The notes: generated by a model from the letters alone, not told the origin. A DNA stretch of 64,000 nt from Desulfonatronum lacustre DSM 10312 (GCF_000519265.1 NZ_KI912608.1:2761313-2825312), one strand, 5' to 3'. Counted from the first letter of the stretch, positions 25,967 through 34,585 are shown. Numbers and translations are program-made.

Positions 25967-26416
25967 ATGTACGCCATCGCAGTCAACGGTAGCCCTCGCA
26001 AGGGCGGCAACACGGAATTCCTCTTGAATCGCGTCCTCGAACCCCTGGCCAAGGCAGGCTGGGAGACGGAATTAGTCCAGGTCGACGGGCAAAATATCCC
26101 CGGCTCGGTCTACAGAAACATGGGCTCTGGTCGGGACAAGGGCGAGGTGGAAAAGGACGCCGAGGGGCTTGGCAACATGAAGAATCTTGGTCAGGTTATC
26201 GCCTGGCTGGGTCAGGCGATACAACCGCATGTGGGCAGCTTCCCGGCCCTGGCCGTCTGTCCGGAAATCCGGGCCACCCTGCGCATCCCGGACGATCACG
26301 CCATCGGCTACGCCTTGCTCTTCGGACGCCCGGCGGTGCAATACCACCGCCCCGTCAAGCGGAGGCCGGCCAGGGTCAACATGCTTGGGTTAGGAGACCC
26401 TTCAAAATCATTTTGA
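25967..26416 (+). pseudogene. collapsed relic: flavodoxin-fold reductase ends fused to nitroreductase C-terminus
   Basis: 149 codons stay open, but the product is a patchwork. Residues 1-42 match the start of NADPH-dependent FMN reductase/iron-sulfur flavoproteins (VNGSPRKGGNTEFLLNRVLEPL). Residues about 47-85 match the C-terminal end of the same family (VYRNMGSGRDKGEVEKDAEGL, NLGQVIAWL), with the middle 80-100 residues, including the Cys motif, missing. Residues about 95-140 match the C-terminus of a nitroreductase (RIPDDHAIGYALLFGRPAVQY, then RPVKRRPA). Two nested deletions of neighbouring genes would explain it. A functional micro-protein cannot be excluded. Confidence 0.65.
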
Positions 26417-26713
26417 ACGGCCTCCCCATCCCCCTGAACGACATCGCCGGGGCGCCCAGCGCCCCGGCGCTCACCTCAACGCAAAAACTTTCATGGACAC
26501 ACAACCAGCATCATTCTTGCCCGGTTCCTTGAATGTGATTCGCCTCGTTTTTTTGACTCTTCGACCACTCCGCATAATACTGACCTCGGGAGGGGCAAAA
26601 AGGTGGTTTCAACGACTGAGAAGGTTGGTCCTGGGCAGCTAAATGTCATGAAAAGTAAGGCATTGTGCGCGGCCAGGTTTGTGTCCGAATAGGGTTTTGA
26701 CAATCCGTGGCGA
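26417..26713. other. intergenic, no gene seen
   Basis: G+C falls and reading frames are short on both strands. No terminator or promoter recognised with confidence. The right end leads into the conserved recombination-site-like segment at 26714. Confidence 0.5.
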
Positions 26714-26756
26714 GGAGAGGTGGCTTTTTGCGAAGTCAGGATAATCATACTGTTAG
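26714..26756 (+). other. attI-like or shared insertion-site sequence upstream of a gene cassette
   Basis: 43 bp ending in the core-like GTTAGGC (26752-26758). By hand alignment it matches 47085-47127, the segment before another cassette, at about 33 of 43 positions (shared TTTTTGCGA, ATAAT, ACTGTTAG). Sequence left of the G/TT cut lies outside the cassette, so the similarity suggests that both cassettes entered the same kind of site. Confidence 0.55.
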
Positions 26757-26769
26757 GCTGCATAATCAC

Positions 26770-27336
26770 ATGCAAGAACATCTGGCTTCGGCGAACGCGA
26801 GAGCGGCTCAACTGATCTCAATAGCCGAGCAGTTGTTCGGCCCCATGAGCTCACCTTGGACGTACGCTGGAGTCACGTTTCGCGATCAGCCTCCGCATCT
26901 GTACTACTTTCCGGAGGCAACTTCGGTTCAAATCGCATTAAGTCTGCGTGCTGTTGGGGATGATCTGCAGCGAGACTTTCAGCTTTCTCACGAGGTATGT
27001 CATCTCCTGTATCCGTCGATCGACCCTATTCAGCCCGACGAGCCAAGAACAATCGTCCTGAATGAAGGTATATCGGCCTACTTTTCCGTGATTGTCGTCG
27101 CCACTGACTATGGCGACGAAGCTGCGGGGATCGCCCTCGAAAACCTGGCCACGCACTCACCCAATTACTTCAGGGCATTCAAGCTCGTGTTAGCGTTGAT
27201 GCAGCGCGATAGAGACGCAATAAAGAAGTTAAGAGCCATTCAACCGATGATCAATGAGACTGTCACGCAAGACCTGCTTGCAGCGGACCTTGGACTGACG
27301 CAGGAAGAAGCCGAAGATCTGGTTGCAATATGCTGA
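26770..27336 (+). CDS. integron-cassette protein with HExxH metallopeptidase-like motif
   Basis: 188-residue protein of unrecognised family. It contains LSHEVCHLL (about residue 77) and, about 30 residues on, LNEGISAYFS. HExxH followed by a Glu-containing helix is the gluzincin zinc-protease pattern. No signal peptide, so it would be cytoplasmic. ATG at 26770 is preferred (12 bases after the cassette core); in-frame sequence before it crosses the recombination core. The gene fills a cassette that begins with GTTAGGC and ends with an attC site whose GCCTAAC is the exact complement. Confidence 0.6.
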   Translation: MQEHLASANARAAQLISIAEQLFGPMSSPWTYAGVTFRDQPPHLYYFPEATSVQIALSLRAVGDDLQRDFQLSHEVCHLLYPSIDPIQPDEPRTIVLNEGISAYFSVIVVATDYGDEAAGIALENLATHSPNYFRAFKLVLALMQRDRDAIKKLRAIQPMINETVTQDLLAADLGLTQEEAEDLVAIC

Positions 27337-27376
27337 GGTCAACGACATCTAAGGAGTTGATGGCTGCCGCGGTGCC

Positions 27377-27448
27377 GCCTAACAAATCGTTCGAGAGGGA
27401 CGCTACGTCGGCAAGCCGACTTCGCGCCCCTCAACTCAAATGTTCCAC
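27377..27448 (+). other. attC recombination site of the cassette
   Basis: GCCTAAC (27377-27383) is the exact reverse complement of the cassette's leading GTTAGGC. It is followed by an imperfect palindrome (GAGGGACGC with GCGCCCCTC, and GTCGGC-AA-GCCGAC at the tip), then a degenerate right core GTTCCAC (27442). Folded single-strand architecture and position right after the gene are typical of integron attC sites. The right core is non-consensus, suggesting this is the end of the array. Confidence 0.78.
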
Positions 27449-27526
27449 ACCCGAGAACAGCATGTCCCTGAAACTGGATGAACCACCGTTGACACCCGAA
27501 CCCATTCAGATTGAAGGAAGCACCTC

Positions 27527-28009
27527 GTGAAGCCTCTGACTCCCAAAGATGTCCAGGCGGCGCTGGACGCCCTCGGATTGAACATCCGCGTACAACGCTT
27601 CAACGCCTCCACCGCCACGTCGCAGCAAGCCGCTGACGCCGTCGGCACTGAGCTTGGCAGTATCGTCAAGAGCCTCTGCTTCTTCATCGGCGAGGAGCCG
27701 GTCATCGTGCTCGGTTCCGGGGACCAGCGCATGGACGAGCGCAAGATTGCCGCGCTTCGAGGCGTGAGCCGCAAGAGGGTCAGAATGGCCACTGCGGCGC
27801 AGTCGGTGGAAGTGAGCGGCTACGCGCCCGGCGGTGTGCCGCCGTTGGGCCATCGGAACCGGCTGCCGATTTACATTGACGACATGCTGACGCGCTACGA
27901 AACCGTGTACGCGGCCGCGGGCGCGCCTGACGCCATCTTCCCGATCACGTTCAAGACGCTGGTGGAGGCGACCGGCGGCGCGGTGGCGGACATTGCGAAG
28001 AAAGACTGA
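27527..28009 (+). CDS. YbaK/ProX-type aminoacyl-tRNA deacylase
   Basis: 160-residue stand-alone editing domain (INS/YbaK fold) that hydrolyses mischarged aminoacyl-tRNA such as Cys- or Ala-tRNAPro. The segments GTELGSIVKSLCFFIGEEPVIVL (about 42-64), LRGVSRKRVRMA and GGVPPLGH carry the substrate-pocket residues, including the conserved Lys of the IVKSL helix. GTG start at 27527 with GAAGGAAG upstream. It follows the cassette but has no matching attC of its own, so it is not assigned to the array. Confidence 0.85.
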   Translation: MKPLTPKDVQAALDALGLNIRVQRFNASTATSQQAADAVGTELGSIVKSLCFFIGEEPVIVLGSGDQRMDERKIAALRGVSRKRVRMATAAQSVEVSGYAPGGVPPLGHRNRLPIYIDDMLTRYETVYAAAGAPDAIFPITFKTLVEATGGAVADIAKKD

Positions 28010-28211
28010 GGCACGTCGTCCGTTCAACACCCAACGTCATCTTGCCCATCAGATCGACGACATTAAAAAACCGTCAAGGTCATTTGAATGGGGACGCGCT
28101 ACGAGTAGGAGTGCCCCATAGCTGCGTGTCGATAAATCCGAATCCGCCGGCTCGCTTCCGTGTTCGCGGTTGATACGCTGGCCGCTGAGAATGGGAGGAA
28201 CACAGACAATC

Positions 28212-28835
28212 ATGAACATTTCGATCATTCTTGCTCATCCTGACAAGGCAAGCTTCAACCATGCAATCGCGGCGACCGTTGTCAAGCAGATCGAAAGCAA
28301 TGGACACGCCGTGTCTTTTCACGACCTCTATGCGGAGAATTTTGATCCTTTGCTTGTTTGCGGGGAGATTCCGAAGCATGCCGTATTGCCGGAGTCGGTC
28401 AAAAGCCATTGCGAGGAAATCCGACAAGCCGACGGCATTGTTGTCATCCATCCCAACTGGTGGGGGCAGCCCCCGGCAGTCCTGAAGGGCTGGATCGACC
28501 GGGTGATCCGGCCGGGGATTGCTTACGAGTTCCTGGAAGGGGATTCCGGCGAAGGCGTTCCCAGGGGCCTGTTGAAAGCTCAAGTCGCCGTCGTCTTCAA
28601 CACGTCAAACACCACGCCGGAGAGGGAAAGACAGGTCTTTGGCGACCCCCTTGAGACCATCTGGCGAAACTGCGTCTTCGGCCTGTGCGGGGTCGGCGAA
28701 TTTCACCGCCGTACGTTCGGCATGGTCGTGACCAGCACGGAGAGCGAGCGGAAAGCATGGCTTGAAGAGGCAAGATCATTGCTCGACGGGATATTTCCGA
28801 AAACAGCAAGTTCAGATTTGCCTGCTCGGCAATAG
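28212..28835 (+). CDS. NAD(P)H-dependent oxidoreductase, flavodoxin-like fold (MdaB/KefF/WrbA-like)
   Basis: 207 residues. FMN-binding N terminus IILAHPDKASFNHAIA (about 5-20), HPNWWGQPPAVLKGWIDRV (about 80-98, typical of quinone reductases) and GVPRGLLKAQVAVVFNTSNT. Likely a two-electron quinone or electrophile reductase. ATG at 28212 opens the beta-strand of the flavodoxin fold; GGGAGG is 13-18 bases upstream, slightly far. G+C and codon use are less extreme than in the ABC genes to the right. Confidence 0.85.
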   Translation: MNISIILAHPDKASFNHAIAATVVKQIESNGHAVSFHDLYAENFDPLLVCGEIPKHAVLPESVKSHCEEIRQADGIVVIHPNWWGQPPAVLKGWIDRVIRPGIAYEFLEGDSGEGVPRGLLKAQVAVVFNTSNTTPERERQVFGDPLETIWRNCVFGLCGVGEFHRRTFGMVVTSTESERKAWLEEARSLLDGIFPKTASSDLPARQ

Positions 28836-28877
28836 TTCCATCTTTCCGCCGTGCCGGAACCACGGTCAATCCATCGT

Positions 28878-31517
28878 TCATTCATTCCGCAGCAAGACCC
28901 AGGGCCGGGCGGACAGGACCGAGCGCATTCCGGCCAGGCCGCAGCCCAGAACCACCAATAATCCCAGGGCCAGCACCGTCAGCAGGGTGCCGGGGAGAAA
29001 CGTCCAGGGGTCGTCCAGGACGCGGCGCACGAACCACCAGGCAAGGCCCGTGCCCAGTCCGGCGGCCAGGGAGGCGGCCACGCCGCCCAGGAGCAGGAAC
29101 TCCAGCCCCAGGGTGGTGACCACGTCCCGGCGGGTGGCCCCGCAGACCTTGAAGATCGCGGCTTCGTAGCGCCGCCGATCCAGCCCGGCCCGGACCACTC
29201 CGGCCAGCACCACGACCCCGGCCAGCAGGGTCATGGCCGCGATGGCCCGCACGCCCAGGCCGACCTGGTCCGTGACCCTGGCCACGTCTTCCAGGACGTC
29301 CCGGACATCCACGGCCACCACTCGGCTGAAATCCTCGGACAGGGCGGTCAGCAGGGCCGCCCGCCGCTCCTCCGGCGTTTCCGGCGCCAGGGAGACGGTG
29401 GCGATATGCGTGTACGGCGCGCCGTCCAGGATGCCGGGGGAAAAGATGATCGAGTGATTCAGGGCCAAGGATTCCCAGTCCACCTCCCGCAAACAGGTAA
29501 TCTCGGCCTGGATTTCCCGGCCCAGAATGTTCATCATCAGGGTGTCGCCCAGTCCGGCGCTCAGGCCGCGGGCAATGCCCTCGTCCATGCAGACCCGAGC
29601 CGGGCCGCGATAGTCCTCCGGCCACCAGGCCCCGCCTACGATCCGGACGTCTTCCATGGGCCGGGCGGCAAAGCTCACCCCGCGTTCGCCGCGAATGGCC
29701 CATTCCACGGCAGGGTCCCGCAGGGCCTCTTCCGGGGTCAGGCCGCCGATGGCCGTGATTCGACCGCGAATGGATGGTTGATCCTTCCATTCCAGCAGCT
29801 CCGGCCAGGACCGCGCCGTCTCACGCAACGCCTCGACCCGATTCCGGGGAATGTCCACGAAAAAGAAGTCCGGCGCGTTCCGGGGCAGTTGACGGAGGAG
29901 CCGATCCTGAAAAGAGCCGTCCACCAGGGCCACGGTCACCAGCATGGTCAGCCCCAGGCCCAGGGAAAAGATCACGCTGGCGGTCATGGCTCCGGGTCGG
30001 TGCAGGTTGGCCACGGCCTGGCGCACCAGAGGGCCCGCCCAACGGGGACTGTGCCTGGCCCAATGACCACTGATCTTGGCAGCTCCCCATCCGGCGAGCC
30101 GGGCAGCCCCGTAAAACAGCACCACGCTGACCAGGGCGGCGCTGAAAAAAGCGAGCACGGTCCGGCCGTCGTCCACGGCCGCGGCCATCAACCCGGCCAA
30201 AACCAGCCATGTCACGCCGATCATGGCCCGTTCCCGGAAGCGCAAGGGCCGCGGAACGGGTTGGACATATCCACGGAACAGCTCCGCCGGGCGAAACCGC
30301 AGGGCGAGATACAGAGGCCGGAGCACGAAGGCCAGGGTGGTACACAGCCCCAGGATCAGGGCCGTGGCCAGCACTTTAGGGTACAGGCCCAAAACCGCTT
30401 GCAGGCCAAGACCCCGGGCCAGGGCCGCAGCCCCGAGGTTGGCCAGCCCGACGCCCAGGACCAGCCCCGCGAGGCCGCCGAGCAGGGCCATCACCAGGAC
30501 CTGGGTCAGGCAGAAGATGAAGAGGGTCCGGGAGGTGGCTCCCAGGCAACGCATGGTTGCCAGGGTCGTTCGACGGCCCTCGAAATAGGCCTGAACGCTT
30601 CCAGCCACCCCCAACCCGCCGATGAGCAGGGCGGCCAGGCCCACGAGATTGAGGTATTTGGACAGATTTTCAATGGCCCGGGTCAGCCCTCTGGCCGCGG
30701 AGCCGTGCTCCCGGATCTGCCAGGAGGCTTCGGGAAAAGCGGTCTCCAGCTCGCCGCGCACGGTCCGCGCGGCTGCGGTCCGGTCGCCTTCAGGCGGCAA
30801 GGCCAGGCGCACCGCGTACCGGATCAGGCTGCCGGGCTGGACCAGTCCGGTGGCCTCCAGGTCGTCCAGGGAAATCATCAACCGGGGCCCCAGGCCGAAG
30901 AATCCCGCGGCCTTGTCCGGTTCCCGCTCCAGCACGTCCACCACCCGGAAGGCCGCATCCCCAACGACTATCAGGTCTCCCACCCCGGCCCCGATCCGCG
31001 CCAGCAGCCCGGCTTCGGCCACGGCCATGGGCTCGGCTTCCGGTTCGTGTTCCCTTGTGGCCAACACGGCCTGGAGGTCTGCCCCGGAACGGAGCCGGGC
31101 TTGGCCGTACAATGGATAGCCCTCATCCACGGCCTTGAGTTCGGTCAGGGTCGAGGCCCCGCCCGGTCCACGAGCCATGGCCCGGAGGGAGGCGACCCGG
31201 GACGTTGCCCCGAATGCCCGGAACGCTTCCACGGCAATGTCCGGAATGGGCGCATGGGCCTGGCGCAGTTCCAGGTCCCCGCCGAGAATGGCCCGGGTAT
31301 TGTTCCGGATCCCGGCGTCCAGGGCCGCGGACAAGGTCCCGATCCCGGCCACGGCCCCTACGCCGAGGACCAGACAGAGCAGAAAGATCCCGAACCCCTT
31401 GGGCCGGTTGCGGATCTCCCGTAAGGCCAGGCCCAAGGTGGTGCTCAGCGGAGTCTCCGTTTCCACGGGATTCTCTTCATCCGCCTTGCCAAGGATGTTT
31501 CGAGCAATGTCGGTCAT
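28878..31517 (-). CDS. ybbP: ABC transporter permease, FtsX/YbbP type
   Basis: About 879 residues with two FtsX-like cores. An N-terminal TM is near residues 30-55, a group of helices near 290-420, another group near 440-490, and the last three-helix bundle at 760-870, separated by large periplasmic loops. The size and the two MacB-like cores match the YbbP family, which pairs with YbbA. ATG at 31517 overlaps the ATPase stop (31514) by 4 bases. The E. coli tesA // ybbA-ybbP arrangement is reproduced here. Function is unproven; roles in lipid or lipoprotein extraction have been suggested for related transporters. Confidence 0.8.
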   Translation of the reverse strand: MTDIARNILGKADEENPVETETPLSTTLGLALREIRNRPKGFGIFLLCLVLGVGAVAGIGTLSAALDAGIRNNTRAILGGDLELRQAHAPIPDIAVEAFRAFGATSRVASLRAMARGPGGASTLTELKAVDEGYPLYGQARLRSGADLQAVLATREHEPEAEPMAVAEAGLLARIGAGVGDLIVVGDAAFRVVDVLEREPDKAAGFFGLGPRLMISLDDLEATGLVQPGSLIRYAVRLALPPEGDRTAAARTVRGELETAFPEASWQIREHGSAARGLTRAIENLSKYLNLVGLAALLIGGLGVAGSVQAYFEGRRTTLATMRCLGATSRTLFIFCLTQVLVMALLGGLAGLVLGVGLANLGAAALARGLGLQAVLGLYPKVLATALILGLCTTLAFVLRPLYLALRFRPAELFRGYVQPVPRPLRFRERAMIGVTWLVLAGLMAAAVDDGRTVLAFFSAALVSVVLFYGAARLAGWGAAKISGHWARHSPRWAGPLVRQAVANLHRPGAMTASVIFSLGLGLTMLVTVALVDGSFQDRLLRQLPRNAPDFFFVDIPRNRVEALRETARSWPELLEWKDQPSIRGRITAIGGLTPEEALRDPAVEWAIRGERGVSFAARPMEDVRIVGGAWWPEDYRGPARVCMDEGIARGLSAGLGDTLMMNILGREIQAEITCLREVDWESLALNHSIIFSPGILDGAPYTHIATVSLAPETPEERRAALLTALSEDFSRVVAVDVRDVLEDVARVTDQVGLGVRAIAAMTLLAGVVVLAGVVRAGLDRRRYEAAIFKVCGATRRDVVTTLGLEFLLLGGVAASLAAGLGTGLAWWFVRRVLDDPWTFLPGTLLTVLALGLLVVLGCGLAGMRSVLSARPWVLLRNE

Positions 31518-32233
31518 GGTCCGCCGTCCGCGCCGGGCTCCAGGCGACCGTCCCGCATCACCAGACGCCGTTTGCATTGCCCGGCCAGCGCGGCGTCGTG
31601 GGTCACCAGCACCAGGGCCGCGCCGTGCTCGTGTTGCAAGGCGAACATCCGGCGCATCACCTCGGACCCGGTGGCCGCGTCCAGGTTTCCGGTGGGCTCG
31701 TCGGCCAGCACGATCCGGGGAGCGTCGGCAAAGGCCCGGGCCAGGGCCACCCGCTGCTGTTCCCCGCCGGACAGTTGGGCCGGATAATGCCGCAACCGTT
31801 CACCCAGGCCGACCCGCTCCAGGGACTCCCCGGCCTTGCGCCGCGCATCCGACGTTCCGGCCAGCTCCAGGGGCAGCCGGACGTTTTCCAGCGCGGTCAT
31901 GGTGGGCACGAGATGAAACCCCTGAAACACGATGCCGATCCGCCCGCGACGCAACCGGGCTAGGGCGTCCTCATCCATGCGGGTCACGTCCCGGCCCAGA
32001 ATGTGGATTTCACCGGAGCTGGCCGCTTCCAGACCGGCCATGACCATCAGCAGCGAGGTCTTGCCGGAACCGGACGGGCCGGTCACGGCCACGGTTTCAC
32101 CGGAGGCCACGCGAAGGTTCACGCCGCGCAGAATCTTGACCGTGCTCCCGCCCGCGTCTAGGTTCAGCCGCACGTCGCGCAACCCGATCACCGGATGATC
32201 CTCAACATGACTTCCCTCGTTTTCCGTCCGCAT
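31514..32233 (-). CDS. ybbA: ABC transporter ATP-binding protein, YbbA/LolD type
   Basis: 239-residue ATPase of the MacB/LolD class. Walker A GPSGSGKTS near residue 50, Q-loop VFQGFHLVPTMTALENV, signature LSGGEQQRVALARA and Walker B IVLADEPTGNLD. ATG at 32233 is the only good start. It lies inside the 5' end of the divergent tesA-like gene, so the two coding regions overlap head to head by 39 bases. Confidence 0.88.
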   Translation of the reverse strand: MRTENEGSHVEDHPVIGLRDVRLNLDAGGSTVKILRGVNLRVASGETVAVTGPSGSGKTSLLMVMAGLEAASSGEIHILGRDVTRMDEDALARLRRGRIGIVFQGFHLVPTMTALENVRLPLELAGTSDARRKAGESLERVGLGERLRHYPAQLSGGEQQRVALARAFADAPRIVLADEPTGNLDAATGSEVMRRMFALQHEHGAALVLVTHDAALAGQCKRRLVMRDGRLEPGADGGP

Positions 32234-32905
32234 CACATTCTCGCCTTCCTGGTGGTGTTCATGACCTTCGCAACATCGCATACGCTTTCCGCTCCATCCA
32301 CCGGCCACGCCGCTCCCGGCAACGAGGCCGTGCTCCTGGCCTTCGGCGACAGTCTTACCGCCGGATTCGGGCTGGCCGAGCAGGACGCCTTCCCCGCCGT
32401 GCTCGAAGCCCGCCTGCGCGGGCAAGGCTATCCCGTCCGGGTGGTCAACGCCGGGGCTTCCGGGGATACCACGGCCGACGGCTTGGATCGGCTGGAATGG
32501 GTGCTGGCCGGGTTATCGGCGGATCGCCAAATTTTGGCAATTCTTGAATTAGGCGCCAACGACGCCCTGCGCGGCGTAAACCCGGACATCACCCGCCGCA
32601 ATCTTTCCTCCATCCTGAAAATTTTCCAGGAACGCGGCATCCCGGTCTTCCTGGCCGGCATGCTCTCGCCCCTGAACCTGGGCCGGGACTTCACCGCGCG
32701 GTTCAATGCCATCTTTCCAGACCTGGCCGAAACATTCGACCTGCCCCTCTACCCCTTCTTCCTGGAAGGCGTCGTCGGCAACCCGGCCCTGAACCTCGAC
32801 GACGGCATCCATCCCAACGAGCAGGGCATCATCGTCATCGCGGAGAACATCCTGCCCCTGATCGCCGACTTCCTGCGGACCCACGATGTTGAGCCCGTTC
32901 CATAG
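32195..32905 (+). CDS. tesA: GDSL-family arylesterase / acyl-CoA thioesterase I, TesA-like
   Basis: Periplasmic SGNH hydrolase. Signal peptide (residues about 10-40), block I FGDSLTAGFGL with nucleophile Ser, block II Gly in GASGDTTADGL, block III GANDALRG and block V DDGIHPN with the catalytic Asp/His. 236 residues, as expected for TesA. A second in-frame ATG at 32207 is equally plausible. It is divergent from and overlaps the YbbA gene, the same neighbourhood as in enterobacteria. Confidence 0.88.
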   Translation: MILNMTSLVFRPHHILAFLVVFMTFATSHTLSAPSTGHAAPGNEAVLLAFGDSLTAGFGLAEQDAFPAVLEARLRGQGYPVRVVNAGASGDTTADGLDRLEWVLAGLSADRQILAILELGANDALRGVNPDITRRNLSSILKIFQERGIPVFLAGMLSPLNLGRDFTARFNAIFPDLAETFDLPLYPFFLEGVVGNPALNLDDGIHPNEQGIIVIAENILPLIADFLRTHDVEPVP

Positions 32906-33070
32906 CACAACTTGCCGGAAAAGGGCCGGATTGTCCTTGGCTTGTCGCCATCCGGGTTATGTTTTACTGTCACGGTGAGGCAATATCTTCGGCTTATTAC
33001 TCCCAGTGGGTCCGGAAGAAAAATCCATACTTCGGAACTGAAAGTCTCTTCTTTTTGAGGAGGTTGCACC

Positions 33071-33274
33071 ATGCTCAAATCAATAGAAGCCACTATCGAT
33101 GTAAACGGGGAAGTACGCTTGCGGGAGCCCGTTCGAGTCGGGCATCCTTGCCGTGCCATCGTTACGATACTTGACGATCCGGCTATTCCCGAAACAGCCT
33201 TGTTGAGTGAAGAAAATCTGGCACGGGACTGGCAAAAACCGGAGGAGGATGCGGCATGGTCGCACCTTCAGTAG
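33071..33274 (+). CDS. antitoxin of a MazF/PemK-type toxin-antitoxin pair
   Basis: 67 residues with an N-terminal beta-rich segment (IEATIDVNGEVRLREPV) like small AbrB- or DUF-type DNA-binding antitoxins. An acidic C-terminal tail (SEENLARDWQKPEED) would wrap the toxin. GAGGAGG ahead of the ATG. It overlaps the toxin gene by 19 bases, as usual for such pairs. The identity depends mainly on the neighbour. Confidence 0.7.
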   Translation: MLKSIEATIDVNGEVRLREPVRVGHPCRAIVTILDDPAIPETALLSEENLARDWQKPEEDAAWSHLQ

Positions 33275-33594
33275 GAGATGTCGTCCTTGTCAAATTCCCC
33301 TTCTCCGATTTGTCCGCCAGCAAGTTGCGCCCCGCGGTCATCCTTGCCGCGGTTGACAAGAACGACTGGATTCTCTGCCAGGTCACCAGTAATCCCTATT
33401 CTGACGGAAGAGCCGTTGAGATCGCCGAGTCGGATTTCGATTCCGGCAGCTTGTCGCGAACAAGCTTCGCCCGACCCGGCAAGCTGTTCTCTGCCAACAC
33501 GTCCATTATGCAACGTGTCATTGGCAGTCTGGCATCCTGGAAGCGGAAGGTCATCGTGGATGCAGTGGTGGCCATTCTTTGTCCGAAAAAGTAG
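33256..33594 (+). CDS. MazF/PemK-family mRNA endoribonuclease toxin
   Basis: 112 residues with the PemK barrel: PSVGDVVLVKFPFSD (4-18), KLRPAVILA (23-31) with the conserved RP, and a C-terminal helix with ASWKRKVIVDAV. Family toxins cut single-stranded mRNA at short motifs. Strong GGAGGAGG Shine-Dalgarno inside the antitoxin gene. The first direct repeat of the neighbouring hydroxylase gene begins one base after its stop. Confidence 0.85.
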   Translation: MVAPSVGDVVLVKFPFSDLSASKLRPAVILAAVDKNDWILCQVTSNPYSDGRAVEIAESDFDSGSLSRTSFARPGKLFSANTSIMQRVIGSLASWKRKVIVDAVVAILCPKK

Positions 33595-33749
33595 AGCGTC
33601 CGTCTGAAGGACAACCCCCCGCGTCAGCCCAGGCGCAGCAGGAAATTTCCGGCGACTTGGCGGCGGTAGTCGGCCGAGGCGCGGATGTCGTCGATGGAGC
33701 TGACCGCTACGCGGATCAGGCGGGCTGCCTGGGTGAGGGCGCTTGGGCT
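33595..33749. pseudogene. 155-bp duplicate of the 3' end of the molybdenum hydroxylase FAD-subunit gene
   Basis: Ungapped match, about 13 mismatches by hand, to 34586-34740. Read on the minus strand it encodes the last 40 or so residues of the FAD subunit (SALTQAARLIR ... RRQVAGNFLLRLG) plus 29 bases after the stop. It is in the same orientation as the intact copy, forming direct repeats around the RHH/PIN toxin-antitoxin genes. Confidence 0.9.
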
Positions 33750-33779
33750 TTCATTGACCTGGTGGAGTCGGACACATAG

Positions 33780-33802
33780 TTTGTAGTCAGTTTGATTACA
33801 AA
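33780..33802. promoter_or_regulatory. possible autoregulatory operator of the RHH/PIN module
   Basis: TTTGTA and TACAAA form an 11-bp-spaced inverted repeat just before the antitoxin ATG, overlapping the expected promoter/leader. Ribbon-helix-helix antitoxins usually bind such palindromes. Confidence 0.45.
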
Positions 33803-33812
33803 GGGGGCGATC

Positions 33813-34073
33813 ATGCAGATGACAATCCGCATACCTGAAGAATACATGACTCAAGTCCACGATATTTCGTTACGAACCGGTCTGAAGAAGTCAGACATCG
33901 CCAGATTGGCCATCAAGGACTTTCTCGAACGTTTCGACGTCGTCCCTGGACAGGAGGATAAACCCATCAACAAGGCGTCGGACCTGATCGGCGTTGTCAA
34001 CAGCGGAATTCCTGATCTGGGCCGTAACCACCGTCGCTACATTCTCAAGGGAATCAAGGGCCACGAATCGTGA
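33813..34073 (+). CDS. ribbon-helix-helix antitoxin (VapB-like)
   Basis: 86 residues. RHH/CopG fold in the first 40 (MTIRIPEEYMTQVHDISLRTG, then KKSDIARLAIKDFLERF), followed by a toxin-binding tail. ATG at 33813 has AAGGGGG 7 bases upstream; an in-frame TTG at 33792 lies in the palindrome and is less likely. It overlaps the PIN toxin gene by 4 bases. Confidence 0.8.
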   Translation: MQMTIRIPEEYMTQVHDISLRTGLKKSDIARLAIKDFLERFDVVPGQEDKPINKASDLIGVVNSGIPDLGRNHRRYILKGIKGHES

Positions 34074-34477
34074 ATGCATTGTTGGATACCGGACCCTGGG
34101 TTGCGCTGATCGACGCAAGTGAAACCTCTCATGGGGCGTGCGTTGAGTGGTTTGGTTCGTTTTCCGGCAAGCTTTACTCGACGGAGCCCGTGCTGACGGA
34201 AGTCCTGTATCTTCTGAACTTTTCCCTGAAAGCTCAGCAAGCTGCCCTGGATTATGTCCTTCGAGGCATTGTCACGCTCGTTCCAACTGATATTCAGTCA
34301 CTGGAATCCGCCAAGACGCTCATGGGCAAATATGCCGACCTGCCCATGGATTTCGCTGATGCCAGCCTCGTTGTTCTGGCCTCGGAATCTCGGATATTGA
34401 ATGTCGTGACCCTGGATGAGCGGGATTTCAAAGTGTATCGGACTCAGGACAAAAAGGCTTTTGCCATTTTTCCATGA
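34070..34477 (+). CDS. PIN-domain toxin (VapC-like ribonuclease)
   Basis: 135 residues with the PIN acidic set: LLDTGPWVALID (Asp about 6), EPVLTEVLYLL (Glu about 43), DLPMDFADASLV (Asp about 98-101) and TLDERDF (Asp about 118). VapC toxins cut tRNA or rRNA in a Mg-dependent manner. GTG start at 34070 overlaps the antitoxin stop. Together with the antitoxin it fills the space between two 155-bp direct repeats. Confidence 0.85.
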   Translation: MNALLDTGPWVALIDASETSHGACVEWFGSFSGKLYSTEPVLTEVLYLLNFSLKAQQAALDYVLRGIVTLVPTDIQSLESAKTLMGKYADLPMDFADASLVVLASESRILNVVTLDERDFKVYRTQDKKAFAIFP

Positions 34478-34585
34478 GCATCATGATCAAGTTGCTCCCT
34501 GGGAATTGGATTTGCGGGGATGCTCGTCATTACCTGAACCATTGTCGAAATGCTGCGCGGCCGCGCCGTGAGTGAGGAAACATGA

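Noticed and set aside
27442-28060. YbaK-like gene as a second cassette of the 26.7-kb unit
   Set aside because: The core at 27442 is GTTCCAC and no complementary GTGGAAC or attC-like palindrome follows the gene.
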